From Nemopilema nomurai (lineage: Eukaryota; Cnidaria; Scyphozoa; Rhizostomeae; Rhizostomatidae), in contig ML133471.1 of NCBI GenBank assembly GCA_003864495.1, forward strand, positions 2,850,257 to 2,914,256: a stretch of 64,000 nucleotides of DNA. Reading direction: 5' to 3'. Made by a program: the position numbers and the translations under genes. Shown here piece by piece: positions 10,450 through 22,745 of the stretch. Position 1 is the first letter of the stretch. Each line of letters opens with the position of its first letter. The notes below the pieces were generated by a model that was given only the letters and a program-made list of their open reading frames with translations, was not told where the DNA came from and did no database searches.

Positions 10450-13400
10450 AAGTTGATTTGGGAGACATGTTAATGCTTTACGACAAATTCCATATGTTTG
10501 CACAGAAAGCTTTGTTAATTAAAAATGTGAGCGAAAATTGTTTTAGTGACTTAAACAACTAAAGCACAATTTTATTTGTTTTGATTTGCTGTTTTTCTCT
10601 GTTCACTTTATGTTTACTTTTTTTACCAAGACAAATTATTTAAAGGAAATAAATCCTTCTGTAAAATAATCTCTCATCTTCATAAAAAACGGCTCATAGT
10701 TATGAACTAGAGATTTGGATATAAACCTAAACGTATAGGTCCCATGAATGAGATGGATAAAATTTTAAATGAAAACAGATGACCACTAGAATGATGCTTG
10801 AGCTTGAGCAACATGATGGAAGGGTCTTTGCTTCGTGAAACTCAAGAAAAGGCCCTTGGATGGAGGCATATTAATTAGACAGTTGTAAGATTAGAGCATA
10901 TTTTTTGAGATCCTGTAAAAGAAGGCGTTTATAAAACAGGAGAGGAGTCAACCGGGTGGTTAATCGTCACCCTTTCTTCCTTTCTTTCTTTCTTTCCCCA
11001 GCGTCTGTCATATGAATTTTAGCAAGATATCTCACCTTCCAAAGTTTTCCTAAATATCATAATCAATGCTTTTGAGAATCGTCGCATTTTCTTTTCTGAG
11101 CGGTAAAATAATTGTTAATTTCAAGTCTAGGAGATGCATTTTTAGCCATTCTTTAAGGCTAATTTCAAAAATTTTGTTCGCGTTGTACTCAATTATGTTG
11201 ATCCTCCTTTGTCTGTAAACATCACTGTTATCCAGGTTGGTTGGCTTGGCCTAATTGTTCAACTTTTGTTAGGAATAAAGTTTGGATATTCCAAAGAACC
11301 TTTACCAACTCATTAGGGCATGTCATGTTGCCGAGATGGCATTATGAAGACTCAGAAAGGCTTCTTGTGAAATTTGAATCTTTCACTGGCTTATTACTTT
11401 CTGTATGAGATACCAGTAAGCATATCCAAGCAGCCTTTGTAAGTCACTGTGGCTCAAGCAAAACCACTAGTTGCCCTTTGAGAAGCGCCTTTTACAGCAT
11501 TCGAAGTGACGATGTAACTGGGATGCAATTGCAGCCGTGGTGTACAGACTAACCGCAGAACAATACCAAAGGAAGAATCTACATCCCCTAAACTATTATG
11601 AGCGATCGTGATCCTTTAAGACACACGGAAGGTTTTCACCTTTTCTAGGGACCAGGAGCCCCAGTGGATTTAATCGGGAGCTTTTAGTTTATTTGATTTA
11701 TAGAACATGCTTACGTAAGAGTGCGTTCTTATTTGCCGCTCGCTCTTCCTTTATCGTTCAGAGTTCCCATAGGATAGAATCGCCACTGGTTGCATATTGT
11801 ATGCTACATCGCGGTCCCCGTTGTCAAATTGTACAATGGCCAATTATACAATTGTACTTTTCTTTTCAGATGATTCTAATACAATTCTGATGAATTTGAT
11901 AAGCAATCCCATGTAATGCACGTGAGTTCTTCAGTTCGGTTTCGCGCCTTTTTTATACCTCGGATTCAAAGAGAGGCCATTTCAGTATGTCCGTTAGGGT
12001 ACACCTTCGTCCACGCCTGCATCTCTGCATCATTTGGATGATAATTCTCTAGGATGCAGAAAAGAATGAAATTCAAAGAATAATATGATTGCAAGTAAGT
12101 GTGTTTACCATTTTTACAGATAATTTTGCTCTCAGTATCGTTATTAGCTGTGAAATCGGATATGAATATAGGGTTAGTACAGCTGTTATGGCGAAGAAGT
12201 CAATTTTTCTGTGGCCTAAACACTCGCCTCGCTTTGCAAACGTTAAAATATTTCAGCAACTGCTTGTAGTAAGAGACACTGTTGAATATTATTGATTTGA
12301 CCATTGAATTCTGTATCGAAATATTTTGTAGGAAAATCTTTCTGAGATTTATGAGGAATTATTTAAGAAGCATTCTTGATTTTTTCTAACATTGTGATAG
12401 CATTCTAAACGAAAACGTCCATATGACATTGCCTGGGGAAAATTGATATTTTGCGGCTTCTAACACATCACTTTCTTCATGTGACTTCACGTTTTCTATG
12501 TGACTTCGCTTTTTTTTTTGGGCTTCTTTCGTGAAATTGGCGGCCAATTTCTAACTGATTTCAGTTGAAATGACGTTTATAAATGAGCATTTGAACAAAT
12601 TGCAAATTCAAATATCTTGATTTGTGATTTAATCTAAGTTTCACGTGCCTGCCGCCATTCCTCAAGTACAGACACGGCTTCGTGTGGCGTTCCTGGCTAC
12701 GAAATGCTTGAATTTTCCCGCCATAATACAATAACAAAGTGCTCGCGCCAGTTTATTGGCTGGCCGCAGTTTGTAAAAGGCGAAAAACAATAGGATGCTC
12801 GATCCAGTCTTTTTCGAAAGCTTCCCGCCATTTTCTTGAGAAAGGGAATTGAGAAGCCTCACTAGTTGCTAAGTCGCGTGAAATCACCTTCACCTTGGAT
12901 ATGTTCAGTAATGCTGCCCGAATGTAAAAAGTGTCGAATAGATAAAAACTTGCATTCAACCAAATTGGACATCTTTAAAAGGAAGGTGTTGGCCTTCGAA
13001 AAGCGACTTAAATAACGGGTTACAATCCTTCGCTGACTTAAAGCCCCCTAACTATGGCAAGTATATTCTAGTTTGTACAATTGAAAGACATCACGTTTAA
13101 ATTAAAAACTACTTCCACAATCCATATTGCCTATACAAAATCTTATCCATGCAGATTTTAAATGAAAGCTCTTGGTGTTTGCTTTCCTTCTAATTTAGAG
13201 AAGATATACTAGGGTTACGCGTATACGAGGTATAAACAAGTTTGACTAAATACTGTTATTTTTTTACATTTTTGAAAGAAGCATCAGGCAAAGGGTACTC
13301 TCCCTTTTTGAAAGCAACTAATAATTTGAACTGTGCTCACATCTGCAAAAGATCTCTTGTTGTTTGTTGTTCTCATATGTTTCTTTGTAGCATTCTTTCT

Positions 13401-13880
13401 TTACAATGCAGTTATGATCATTCAGACTATTGATGCAACATGGCATAAGATTTATTTCTTTGGTAAAACTATTGTTTTCCTGTAGATCCTCTTTCAAAAA
13501 GTAAATTTTTAAAGACCTCTTGCATGTCTCAACTGCTCAGGAGTGAGGCTGAGGAGTGAGAAAAGGTGTGTCAGCATGACATGGTGTGACAATGAAAAGT
13601 AGACAAATCAGTCACTTTACAATGTCCACTGATCTAGATTCAATCGTGAATTTTTTTCAGCATACCCTAGTTTTTCAATGTGGTGCTATGTTTCATATTC
13701 CATTTAAGGAAACACTAAATATTCATATTTTTGATATTGCTTACATAGACTGTCAAAATGACATAGCATATCCTTTCTATGTAACAGACACACAAAGATC
13801 ATTGGTTCTATTTGCTGTTCTTGCTGGTTCATAAATTGGATTGATGCAATAGCACTCTGTGGAGTAATACGTCTTATGAA
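10450..13880. other. Inter-copy segment, probable left part of duplication unit B; no gene recognised
   Basis: Present once in the window. A simple tandem model makes it the left part of copy B, with its partner off the left edge. It contains a short TTTC run (10972-10998) and a locally GC-richer patch at about 12640-12850. No supported coding exon was found on either strand. Confidence 0.5.
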
Positions 13881-14037
13881 TCCTGAATTTACTGAACTCA
13901 GTAGTAGGCCCCTTGAAGAATACTTATTTAAAATCAGTAGAGATGGTAGAGGGTCAGTTTAATGGAAAGACAGAGCTTTAAAATTTATTTGATCTATTGA
14001 GCATTGAAAGGGCACTTATAATATAAGCATTGTCCTG

Positions 14038-14744
14038 TACAAATCTGTTTTACTTCCCACTTCGCAGTTTAAATGTATTTTATTCAAAGACATGCAAGTA
14101 TCAATTAATATAGAGATTGGCATTGAAACTTTGTATGTCTAGAAAACCATGATAATCAGTCATAGCTTAAGTTGTAGCTTAATTGTGCAAATCAATTTTA
14201 AATCAAATTAAATCAAGAGTTTAAATCAAATTATACAAGTACAATGGAATTTGATATTTTTTCACTGTTTTTGTGCTAGTATCTGATATCAAAAGTGTTT
14301 CAATCTTGGAGTCTTGCGGGGTTTAAATGACTGTACACATAACTGGCACTTAATTGAAGAATCATACTTAAAAGAATCTGATTGAAGAGTGAAGTTACGT
14401 TACAGGTGCATCCAGTTACAGCAAGGCCAAAATGTGCCAACCAACAAAACATATTAGTTGGTCAATCACAAAGAATTTACACAAAGTTGGAATGTTTGGT
14501 GCCCTTTTCACATCATTAGATATTTGCAATGTGAGTGGCAGGGTGTTGAAAAAAATGCAAATATTCAAAGCTAATTCTACCATCTAGTAGAATATAAACA
14601 TATGTCAATGTGTTTTTTATGAAAGCAGTTATAGGTTTACAGTCATCGAACACAATTATCTACAGGTAGTCAACGCATTGAGAAGGTCAGGTTGCTGATC
14701 TCATTCTTTTTCCAGAAACGTAGACCACATATAGAGCTTATACT
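14038..14744. other. Sequence of the segment lost in copy A's gap; non-coding
   Basis: AT-rich, with no open frame of interest, no RNA gene and no repeat recognised. Confidence 0.5.
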
Positions 14745-15327
14745 GGGTAGAATTTCGACTCTACAAAATGCATCCACAATTGCCATATTGCAATATTTTG
14801 GGAATTTAATTAGGTAGAATGATAAGAACTCGACACGGGAAAAATATTATTTACCAAAGAAAGGAAGCAACTCAGAGGATATCCATAATCTTGATTGAAG
14901 TACATACCTGTGAATTGTCCTTCACCTCTTTGCTTGCCAAGGTAATCACTCACCGTGAGTGATTTTTTAACATATAAAGTGGTGGGGAAATTCCCACCAG
15001 CCAGCCCCTTTCATTGCCCCACAAGTGGAACATGTTTGCCCCACCACTTAAGTGCCCTTATGATTCGGTGACTTTTTTACTTTTTACTTTATTTGAGATA
15101 TTTGTGGATGAAATCTTCATTGAACAGGTTTCAAATCTCAATTCATTTTTCCCTGGAACTGCTGCTTCTATAGGTGATTCCCCTTCTCATTCACAAAGTC
15201 TGGAATTTGGAAAGCTCGTATTTCAAGCAAGGCGTACTGTGCCCGAGAGCACGTGGAGCCACACAAGAACGATGTTTTTTTTAAAACCCAAAGCGAAGAA
15301 TTTTGTTTTACACTTGCTAGAGCTGTT

Positions 15328-18076
15328 ATGAAAGAAATGCCAAGGACGGAAAGAAACGAGAAAAGGAAAAGATACCAAGCAAAATAACATCTTTTATTAA
15401 ACAAAGAAACAGCAGGGTGTGGGTACAAGAGTTCCCATTTGGCCTAAAGCCAGCATCCCACCTAATAATTCTGATCGCGATGTCATCAATCATTTAAAAG
15501 CAGTTCCAGAAATACTAAAGGAACACCTCAAGGAGACAATTCCCGGGTCCACAAGGAGACAGTCCACAAGGAGACAGTCCACAAGGAGACAGTCCACAAG
15601 GAGACAGTCCACAAGGAGACAGTCCACAAGGAGACAGTCCACAAGGAGACAGTCCACAAGGAGACAGTCCACAAGGAGACAGTCCACAAGGAGACAGTCC
15701 ACAAGGAGACAGTCCACAAGGAGACAGTCCACAAGGAGACAGTCCACAAGGAGACAGTCCACAAGGAGACAGTCCACAAGGAGACAGTCCACAAGGAGAC
15801 AGTCCACAAGGAGACAGTCCACAAGGAGACAGTCCACAAGGAGACAGTCCACAAGGAGACAGTCCACAAGGAGACAGTCCACAAGGAGACAGTCCACAAG
15901 GAGACAGTCCACAAGGAGACAGTCACAAAAAGAAGTACAAAAGAGGTTGCTGCTCTGGATAAAAATTACGAAGAGCAGAAAATTGATAATTCTACAAATG
16001 GTGTCTCAAGTCATTATTATCATGAAATTAAGCTGAGTTTCACAGGCATTATTGCACAGGAATTTGAAGCTGTAAGAAATGGAAGAAAACGCATACATCT
16101 ACGTTGCAAAGTATGCAATGAGCGCGAAGACGAAGCGAAAAAGCTTTCTAAGAATGGGTCAGTTGCTATTGCACAAGAAGTTAGAGCAGATGGGGAGGAC
16201 AGACTCAAATTGATTGTAGACCACCTACAATCTTCAATACATAAAGCAGCAAAAAATCAACAACAACTGGAATCTGCTTGGGAAGAGAAAAATTTCAAGC
16301 ATCCATCGTTGAGATGTTTAACAAAACAAAAACCAGATGTGGTACGCTTTTCAATAAACTTGGCTTACCATGTCTACAATGATTGTCTTCTGGAAACAAT
16401 TTCCGCTCATTCCTGGCCAGCTCGATCACTGGCAAAAATTGCTGCCGAAAGACTTGTTGCCCTCGTCACTGATGAAGGACCCGATGCTGTCCTGCCAGAT
16501 TTTGTCCCAGCTAACGCAGACTTGCATTACAAAGATCCGGTCTACTACCGAGAGATGTTGTCAGCAATCTATGTAGTTGAGCAAAAAAACAAAGGAAATG
16601 TACGACCAGTGTGTTGCTTTCAGTATACAGATTGACGGGAGCGTAAGCAACATATGCGGGACCACAAATTTGTAAGCTGTCGTATCGTTATGCCAAATGG
16701 TGAATACAACACAAAGTTCATGATCATGCATTCTCCCCAAGAAAGAGGCTCTCTGGGCTTATTGCAGGCAGTTAACGAAGCTTTGAGAGTATGCGAGGTA
16801 GATGAGAAGTTAATGAGTATACCCACAGATGGAAAAGCTGCGAATACTGGGTGCAATTCAGGACCCTGGAAGCGTCTAAGTGATCAATGGAACATAAATA
16901 TTCTCACATTCTGTTGTTGCGCCCATCGTTCTGACCTTGCAGTTGAGTCTATAATTCAAACAGTGCCGGGGTTAAAAATATGGAAAGCTTCGCTCACTGG
17001 AGTCGCGAAGTACTTTCGTACGTCAACAGTGAAAACAAAAATTCTAAAACAAGTGAAGCAAGATGCAAAACAATTTCCGAGACAACATGAAGTGAGGTTT
17101 GCAGAGCACTTTCTCCAACTCGTTGAGGCCATACTTGTGTAAGGAAGTGTGGAATGAACTAAAAGTAAATGGGGACCGTAACGAAAAGGCAGAGGCAAGT
17201 GGTTTTTTGAAGACTTGGGACGAAAAGCACATTTGGCTTACATCTCTCATGGGTGACATCCTGGAAATCTTAACAGTTTTGCAAAAACATTTTCAGCGAG
17301 ATAGCCTTCTTATCACTGACATCCTTACATTCCGTGATGCAGCATTGAGGAGATTTCAACTCATGGAAGTCTTACCATCCCCAGGAAAGCGAGAATAATT
17401 TTGGAAGAATGACATAGAACATCTTACTGAACCACAAAGAATTGTCATAACAACTTTGTAACAACAAACAGAAGAAATTCCCTCGCAATTCGCACTGAAG
17501 TGGTTCAAGCTGCATCAGAATTTCTTGAAAGACGCCTGCATACAGAACAGGAAAAATATTAGAAGATATAAGGCAACTTTTGAACACAAATTCACTGTCT
17601 GTTTTTATAAAAGCAGGTATTTCCTTCGTAAAACGCCTTTTCCCTGGCAATGAGGGTAACTTTGCTGATGACAGTTGCGAGCAATAGAGTAGAATCAAAG
17701 ATGTAGAATTTCTCCCAATGTTATCGGTTCAAATCTCTCAGTTCGTTTGCGCAAGTTAGTAGCAATAACGACTGGAATTGTGCACAAAATATTTGCTGCT
17801 ATTATGAGTCTATCACCACATTCGATGCAAACAGAACGCATTGTTTCGCATCACAATATCATGGCCAGTGATGCAAGAGTATCAATGACAGATGATACAA
17901 TTAATACTCGCTTATTCATTGCGTTGAATGGCATTAGAACTGCTCATTACGACCCAAGAGCTGCTGTTACTCATTTTCTTGCTACAAAAGAACGAAGAAA
18001 CCGAGAACCAGACTTTGAAACTTATAGCAGACGTCAATTTGTGAAGAAATTTTTCAGAAAAGATGGACACTTTTAG
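15328..18076 (+). pseudogene. hAT-superfamily transposase remnant, copy B
   Basis: Duplicate of the copy A element. From about 16040 to 17457 no substitution was noticed relative to 2860-4277, including the same frame shifts around the first catalytic Asp and near 17135, so the element was already broken before duplication. Copy B keeps one base after the minisatellite (near 15998) that copy A lacks, so the frame from the array into the zinc-finger region (CKVC at 16105-16116) is open here. Further on, copy B differs by small indels: two extra bases near 17522, one fewer A near 17554, and six extra bases (gagggt) near 17651. The dimerisation-region frame is 17747-18076. The first codons are also broken: two bases are missing near 15336 relative to copy A. 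Confidence 0.85.
15548..15924 (+). repeat. 15-bp minisatellite inside the transposase, short allele (about 25 units)
   Basis: Same unit and insertion position as 1131-2750, but about 377 bp long and nearly uniform, lacking the gaagac and gcagac variants. The base just before the array differs (cccggg here, cctcggg in copy A), so the upstream frame enters as TRRQS instead of HKETV. Confidence 0.98.
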
Positions 18077-18943
18077 TTATAAACTAGCGATCAGTGATTT
18101 TGTTCTATGGTCTATAGCAATGTTTTAAGAATATTTTTGAAAGCCTGTTTATTTGTAAATTCTACCTTTATCTGTATGCCCTTTTCTCAAATGCCCCACC
18201 AGTGAAAAATTTTTAAAAAATGCCCTTCACTGCATAGCTATAATTGTTGCCCTCCGCTGAGAAAAGGGACTACCAGCATAAATGTAGGCGACAGTTCTCT
18301 CCAAAGAACGTGAGTTTTACCAACAAAATTTAACAAACCAAAAAAAATGATTTGGGCGACCAAGGGCAAGGGACAATAGAAAGGCAAGTAGATAAATGAA
18401 CAAGGAAGAAAATTAACGGCCTGTTTTCGGAAAACATTCGGAAAAGCCTCTAGTACTCATCTAATTAAGAAGCAATTGCAAAACTGGAATAATTGATGGG
18501 CTTCGTTATTTACAAATGACTTGTCAGGGCCAGTAATATCACACGATTTATTGTTTGGAAGGGAAAAGGGCGATGATTAGCACAGTTTCAGGCTGCCTAA
18601 GTTCTTGTCCTGTTTGCAATTATGGTTCGCTGTTCAGTGATAATTACTGACGATTGCCCGTCCTGTCTGAACACAGTTTATAGGCATCAGGACAAGTCTT
18701 AAGGATGAACATCAACAAATAAATCGGAAAAACAGTAAGCAGAAAATATTTCCCCTATATAGCATCCCTCTTATCGATCTTAATCATCCTGTTCTTTCGT
18801 CTTTAGTTCAGTTGGCGGATGGAGAGGATGGACTACAAGGGACGGAAATGGATGATTTTCATCTGGAAAAAGCAGTGAGTAGTTTTGCTCACTTAGCGCG
18901 CTTTGTTTTTTTATATTGTTGTTTTGCTTATTATGAGTATTAA
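18077..18943 (+). other. Spacer between transposase and satellite, copy B
   Basis: Counterpart of 4890-5756. Contains the candidate right inverted terminal region (18191-18223). Nothing else recognised. Confidence 0.6.
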
Positions 18944-21018
18944 CGTGGGTAGTTTGTTTCCTACCTGTTTCGCATGACGGTGTTCCATCACCATTCATCG
19001 CCTTGAAGTGGGGCATAGGGGCGATGAGAAACGTCGTTTCAGGTGCCTTAGGTTGTTGTGTTTTTGTAATCACAATCCCCAGTTCATTGTTTAGTACCGA
19101 CAGTGCATCCTCGGTCAGTACACAAGAACATTGAATAGGTATCGTAGGACGGTTATGCGATACGAAATTGGAGAGATTTTGCAAGTTAAACCAATAATTT
19201 GGAGCAACTACATGTCTCATAGTGATAAGTATAATTGGTAACTTGGGTAGTTTGTTTCCTACCTGTTTCGCATGACGGTGTTCTATCACTATTCATCGCC
19301 TTGAAGTGGGGCATAGGGGCGATGAGAAACGTCGTTTCAGGTGCCTTAGGTTGTTGTGTTTTTGTAATCACAATCCTAAATTCATTGTTTAGTACCGACA
19401 GTGCATCCTCGGTCAGTACACAAGAACATTGAATAGGTATCGTAGGACGGTTATGCGATACCAAATGGGAGAGTTTTTGCAAGTTAAACCAATAATTTGG
19501 AGCAACTACATGTCTCATAGTGATAGTATAATTGGTAACTTGGGTAGTTTGTTTCCTACCTGTTTCGCATGACGGTGTTCCAACCATTCATCGCCTTGAA
19601 GTGGGGCATAGGGGCGATGAGAAACGTCGTTTCAGGTGCCTTAGGTTGTTGTGTTTTTGTAATCACAATCCTAAATTCATTGTTTAGTACCGACTATGGC
19701 CCCTTGGTCAGTACACAAGAACATTGAATAGGTATCGTAGGACGGTTATGCGATACCAAATGGGAGAGTTTTTGCAAGTTAAACCAATAATTTGGAGCAA
19801 CTACATGTCTCATAGTGATAAGTATAATTGGTAACTTGGGTAGTTTGTTTCCTACCTGTTTCGCATGACGGTGTTCCATCACCATTCATCGCCTTGAAGT
19901 GGGGCATAGGGGCGATGAGAAACGTCGTTTCAGGTGCCTTAGGTTGTTGTGTTTTTGTAATCACAATCCTAAATTCATTGTTTAGTACCGACTATGGCCC
20001 CTTGGTCAGTACACAAGAACATTGAATAGGTATCGTAGGACGGTTATGCGATACCAAATGGGAGAGTTTTTGCAAGCTAAACCAATAATTTGGAGCAACT
20101 ACATGTCTCATAGTGATAAGTATAATTGGTAACTTGGGTAGTTTGTTTCCTACCTGTTTCGCATGACGGTGTTCCATCACCATTCATCGCCTTGAAGTGG
20201 GGCATAGGGGCGATGAGAAACGTCGTTTCAGGTGCCTTAGGTTGTTGTGTTTTTGTAATCACAATCCTAAATTCATTGTTTAGTACCGACTATGGCCCCT
20301 TGGTCAGTACACAAGAACATTGAATAGGTATCGTAGGACGGTTATGCGATACCAAATGGGAGAGTTTTTGCAAGTTAAACCAATAATTTGGAGCAACTAC
20401 ATGTCTCATAGTGATAAGTATAATTGGTAACTTGGGTAGTTTGTTTCCTACCTGTTTCGCATGACGGTGTTCTATCACCATTCATCGCCTTGAAGTGGGG
20501 CATAGGGGCGATGAGAAACGTCGTTTCAGGTGCCTTAGGTTGTTGTGTTTTTGTAATCACAATCCTAAATTCATTGTTTAGTACCGACTATGGCCCCTTG
20601 GTCAGTACACAAGAACATTGAATAGGTATCGTAGGACGGTTATGCGATACCAAATGGGAGAGTTTTTGCAAGTTAAACCAATAATTTGGAGCAACTACAT
20701 GTCTCATAGTGATAAGTATAATTGGTAACATGGGTAGTTTGTTTCCTACCTGTTTCGTATGACGGTGTTCCATCGCCATTCATCGCCTTGAAGTGGGGCA
20801 TAGGGGCGATGAGAAACGTCGTTTCAGGTGCCTTAGGTTATTGTGTTATTTGTGATGACAGTCCTCCGTTCAACGCTCTAGTATGACCTCAGCTCGTGGG
20901 CTACATACGCAGCAGCATTGAATAGGCATATCTCGACGAGATATCCACGGGTAGAGCGATTGTTACGAATCAACCAATGATTAGGAGCGACTACATCTAG
21001 TGTTAGTGGTTATATTTG
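18944..21018 (+). repeat. Satellite array, about 298-bp monomer, copy B (7 units plus a degenerate edge unit)
   Basis: Landmarks at 18947, 19245, 19542, 19838, 20136, 20434 and 20732. The first two units carry the same agtgcatcctcggtc variant as in copy A, and the last unit shares the acatgggtag variant, so the three-unit difference lies in the middle of the array. The degenerate edge unit follows from about 20845. Confidence 0.97.
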
Positions 21019-22745
21019 ATTTGCCTTATGCGCCCTCTGTCTTCCGTGGCTAAGGATTCCCTCTCTTCCATTTGAGCATAGTTGGGGACTCAGGACGGCG
21101 GTTTGAAAGGGATGCTGAGGCTTTTCAGGACGATTTACAACATTTTCTAACCTGAAAGAACGGTAAGCCAAGCAATTTGTTTTGTTGTTCGCTTACTAGG
21201 CCCCTATCATTAATAAAGTTGCAGGTATCTCATGCGCTCAGTGTTCCACACTTCTTCATTCTTCACTTGGGTATTTGGGCGTCTACAAACGCCTTTCATG
21301 TAATTTAGACTGTTTTGTTTTTTTTAATCACCTCCCTCTTCCGATGTTTAGGGCTTAGTTTCGTGAATCGCGAAGCAAGACATGCTACAGTCCTGAGCAA
21401 TGTACGTAAAAGAGCAGTGAGAACGGCTAAAGGAACGCGTACAAATTGCAGAAGGAAAGCTTGCGAAAAGGAAAGCGAGTTCGTACAAGTTGAAATTTAC
21501 AGGATTAGCTAACAAGAATTCGATTGCACAAGATTGTATTAAAATAATTTATGAAACTAGAATTTTGGTGTAATCAGCAACTACTTTCACGATCAATCTC
21601 TGATTTGATGACCTTTCCAAGGTTTGAATGCCACCAATTTTTAGATCGTTTATATTATGAATTCGTAAGTCCCCACAGAACACTTTCAAGTCTGGTATTT
21701 GTAGTTGATCTAGTATCATTTTTTCATGTGCTGGACAAAGGTGTAGAACCAGGAAGAGCCTCGCCCCAACTTTCGATTGCTCAGTCTATTCGTATATTCC
21801 TCTTCCATCTTGGTAAAACCCAACTTATCTTGCATCTAATTATTGTTTCAAATTCTAGCAAATATTCTTTCGCATGGTTGTGAATGGAAAACAGCTGAGA
21901 CAGAAATGAGAAAGTCTGTTCATTAGAAGAAGCATAACACGATCAATTACAGGAATCAAATTACACCCTTCAAGAGAAATAACCCTCTACCAATGTGCAT
22001 ACCTCATCCTGGTTGCAACCAAAAGGTAAGCAGTGCTGCCTTGTTTCCATTCTATTCCCAGGGTTTCCCAGTGCTTACAACGAAAGTTGTGACTAGAATA
22101 CATTTTATAAATATACCATCCAAACGTCTTGATAGAAAGGTAGAAAAATATGCACTTTTATGCAAATCAAATATCTACGAGGAGAACTTGATTGCCCCTG
22201 CGACCGGAAGCTGATGATCGATGAGTTATTCCAACTAACTTTAAGTGTGACAGTTACCTTGAAATCATAGTGAGAACTATCTTTTGAACACCAAGAGTTG
22301 TACTGAAATTTATTTTACCACCAAAAAGAATTCTACCTGGGCTTGCTCTTCTATTGAAATATGCCTATAGCTTTGTGAATTGTTTTCATAAAATGTGATA
22401 ACTAGACTTTCTTTCAACTGACCTTTTATCAATTCTTTTCAATACACAAAGCTTTCGTCAGATAAATATCCGTTGTACTTCTTTACCATTATAGTTAGAA
22501 GACATCTAGTGGATATCTTATGATATGCCTTGTGATTTTGCCGGAGGAAAGGTCTACGCTTCAAGTACGCCTGCTTTTTTCAGAATGGAAGCCAAAAGAC
22601 TTCAATAACTTGCTTGAAAAACCATCTTGCATTACCTAACAGAAAGACCATCTCTGCTATTCGTATTGTGAGACTTTCAGCTAAGAGGGTGACTGACGAT
22701 TGTGTGATTAGGCACAAATACATATTTGCTCTGAGAGGTCGTGAA
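21019..22745 (+). other. Right flank of duplicated block, copy B, no gene recognised
   Basis: Counterpart of 8726-10449. Differs by roughly two dozen substitutions counted by eye (for example near 21314, 21446, 21577, 21624-21632, 21652, 22079 and 22289). The T run near 21312 is interrupted here. No coding evidence. Confidence 0.6.

Larger units (their letters stand above)
13881..22745 (+). repeat. Segmental duplication, copy B (visible part)
   Basis: Second direct copy of the block at the window start. It supplies the sequence missing in copy A's assembly gap (14038-14744). In a simple tandem model its true left end is 10450, immediately after copy A ends, giving a unit of about 12.3 kb. 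That cannot be confirmed here because the matching part of copy A would lie outside the window. It contains a second hAT remnant, a shorter minisatellite and a shorter satellite array. Confidence 0.95.
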
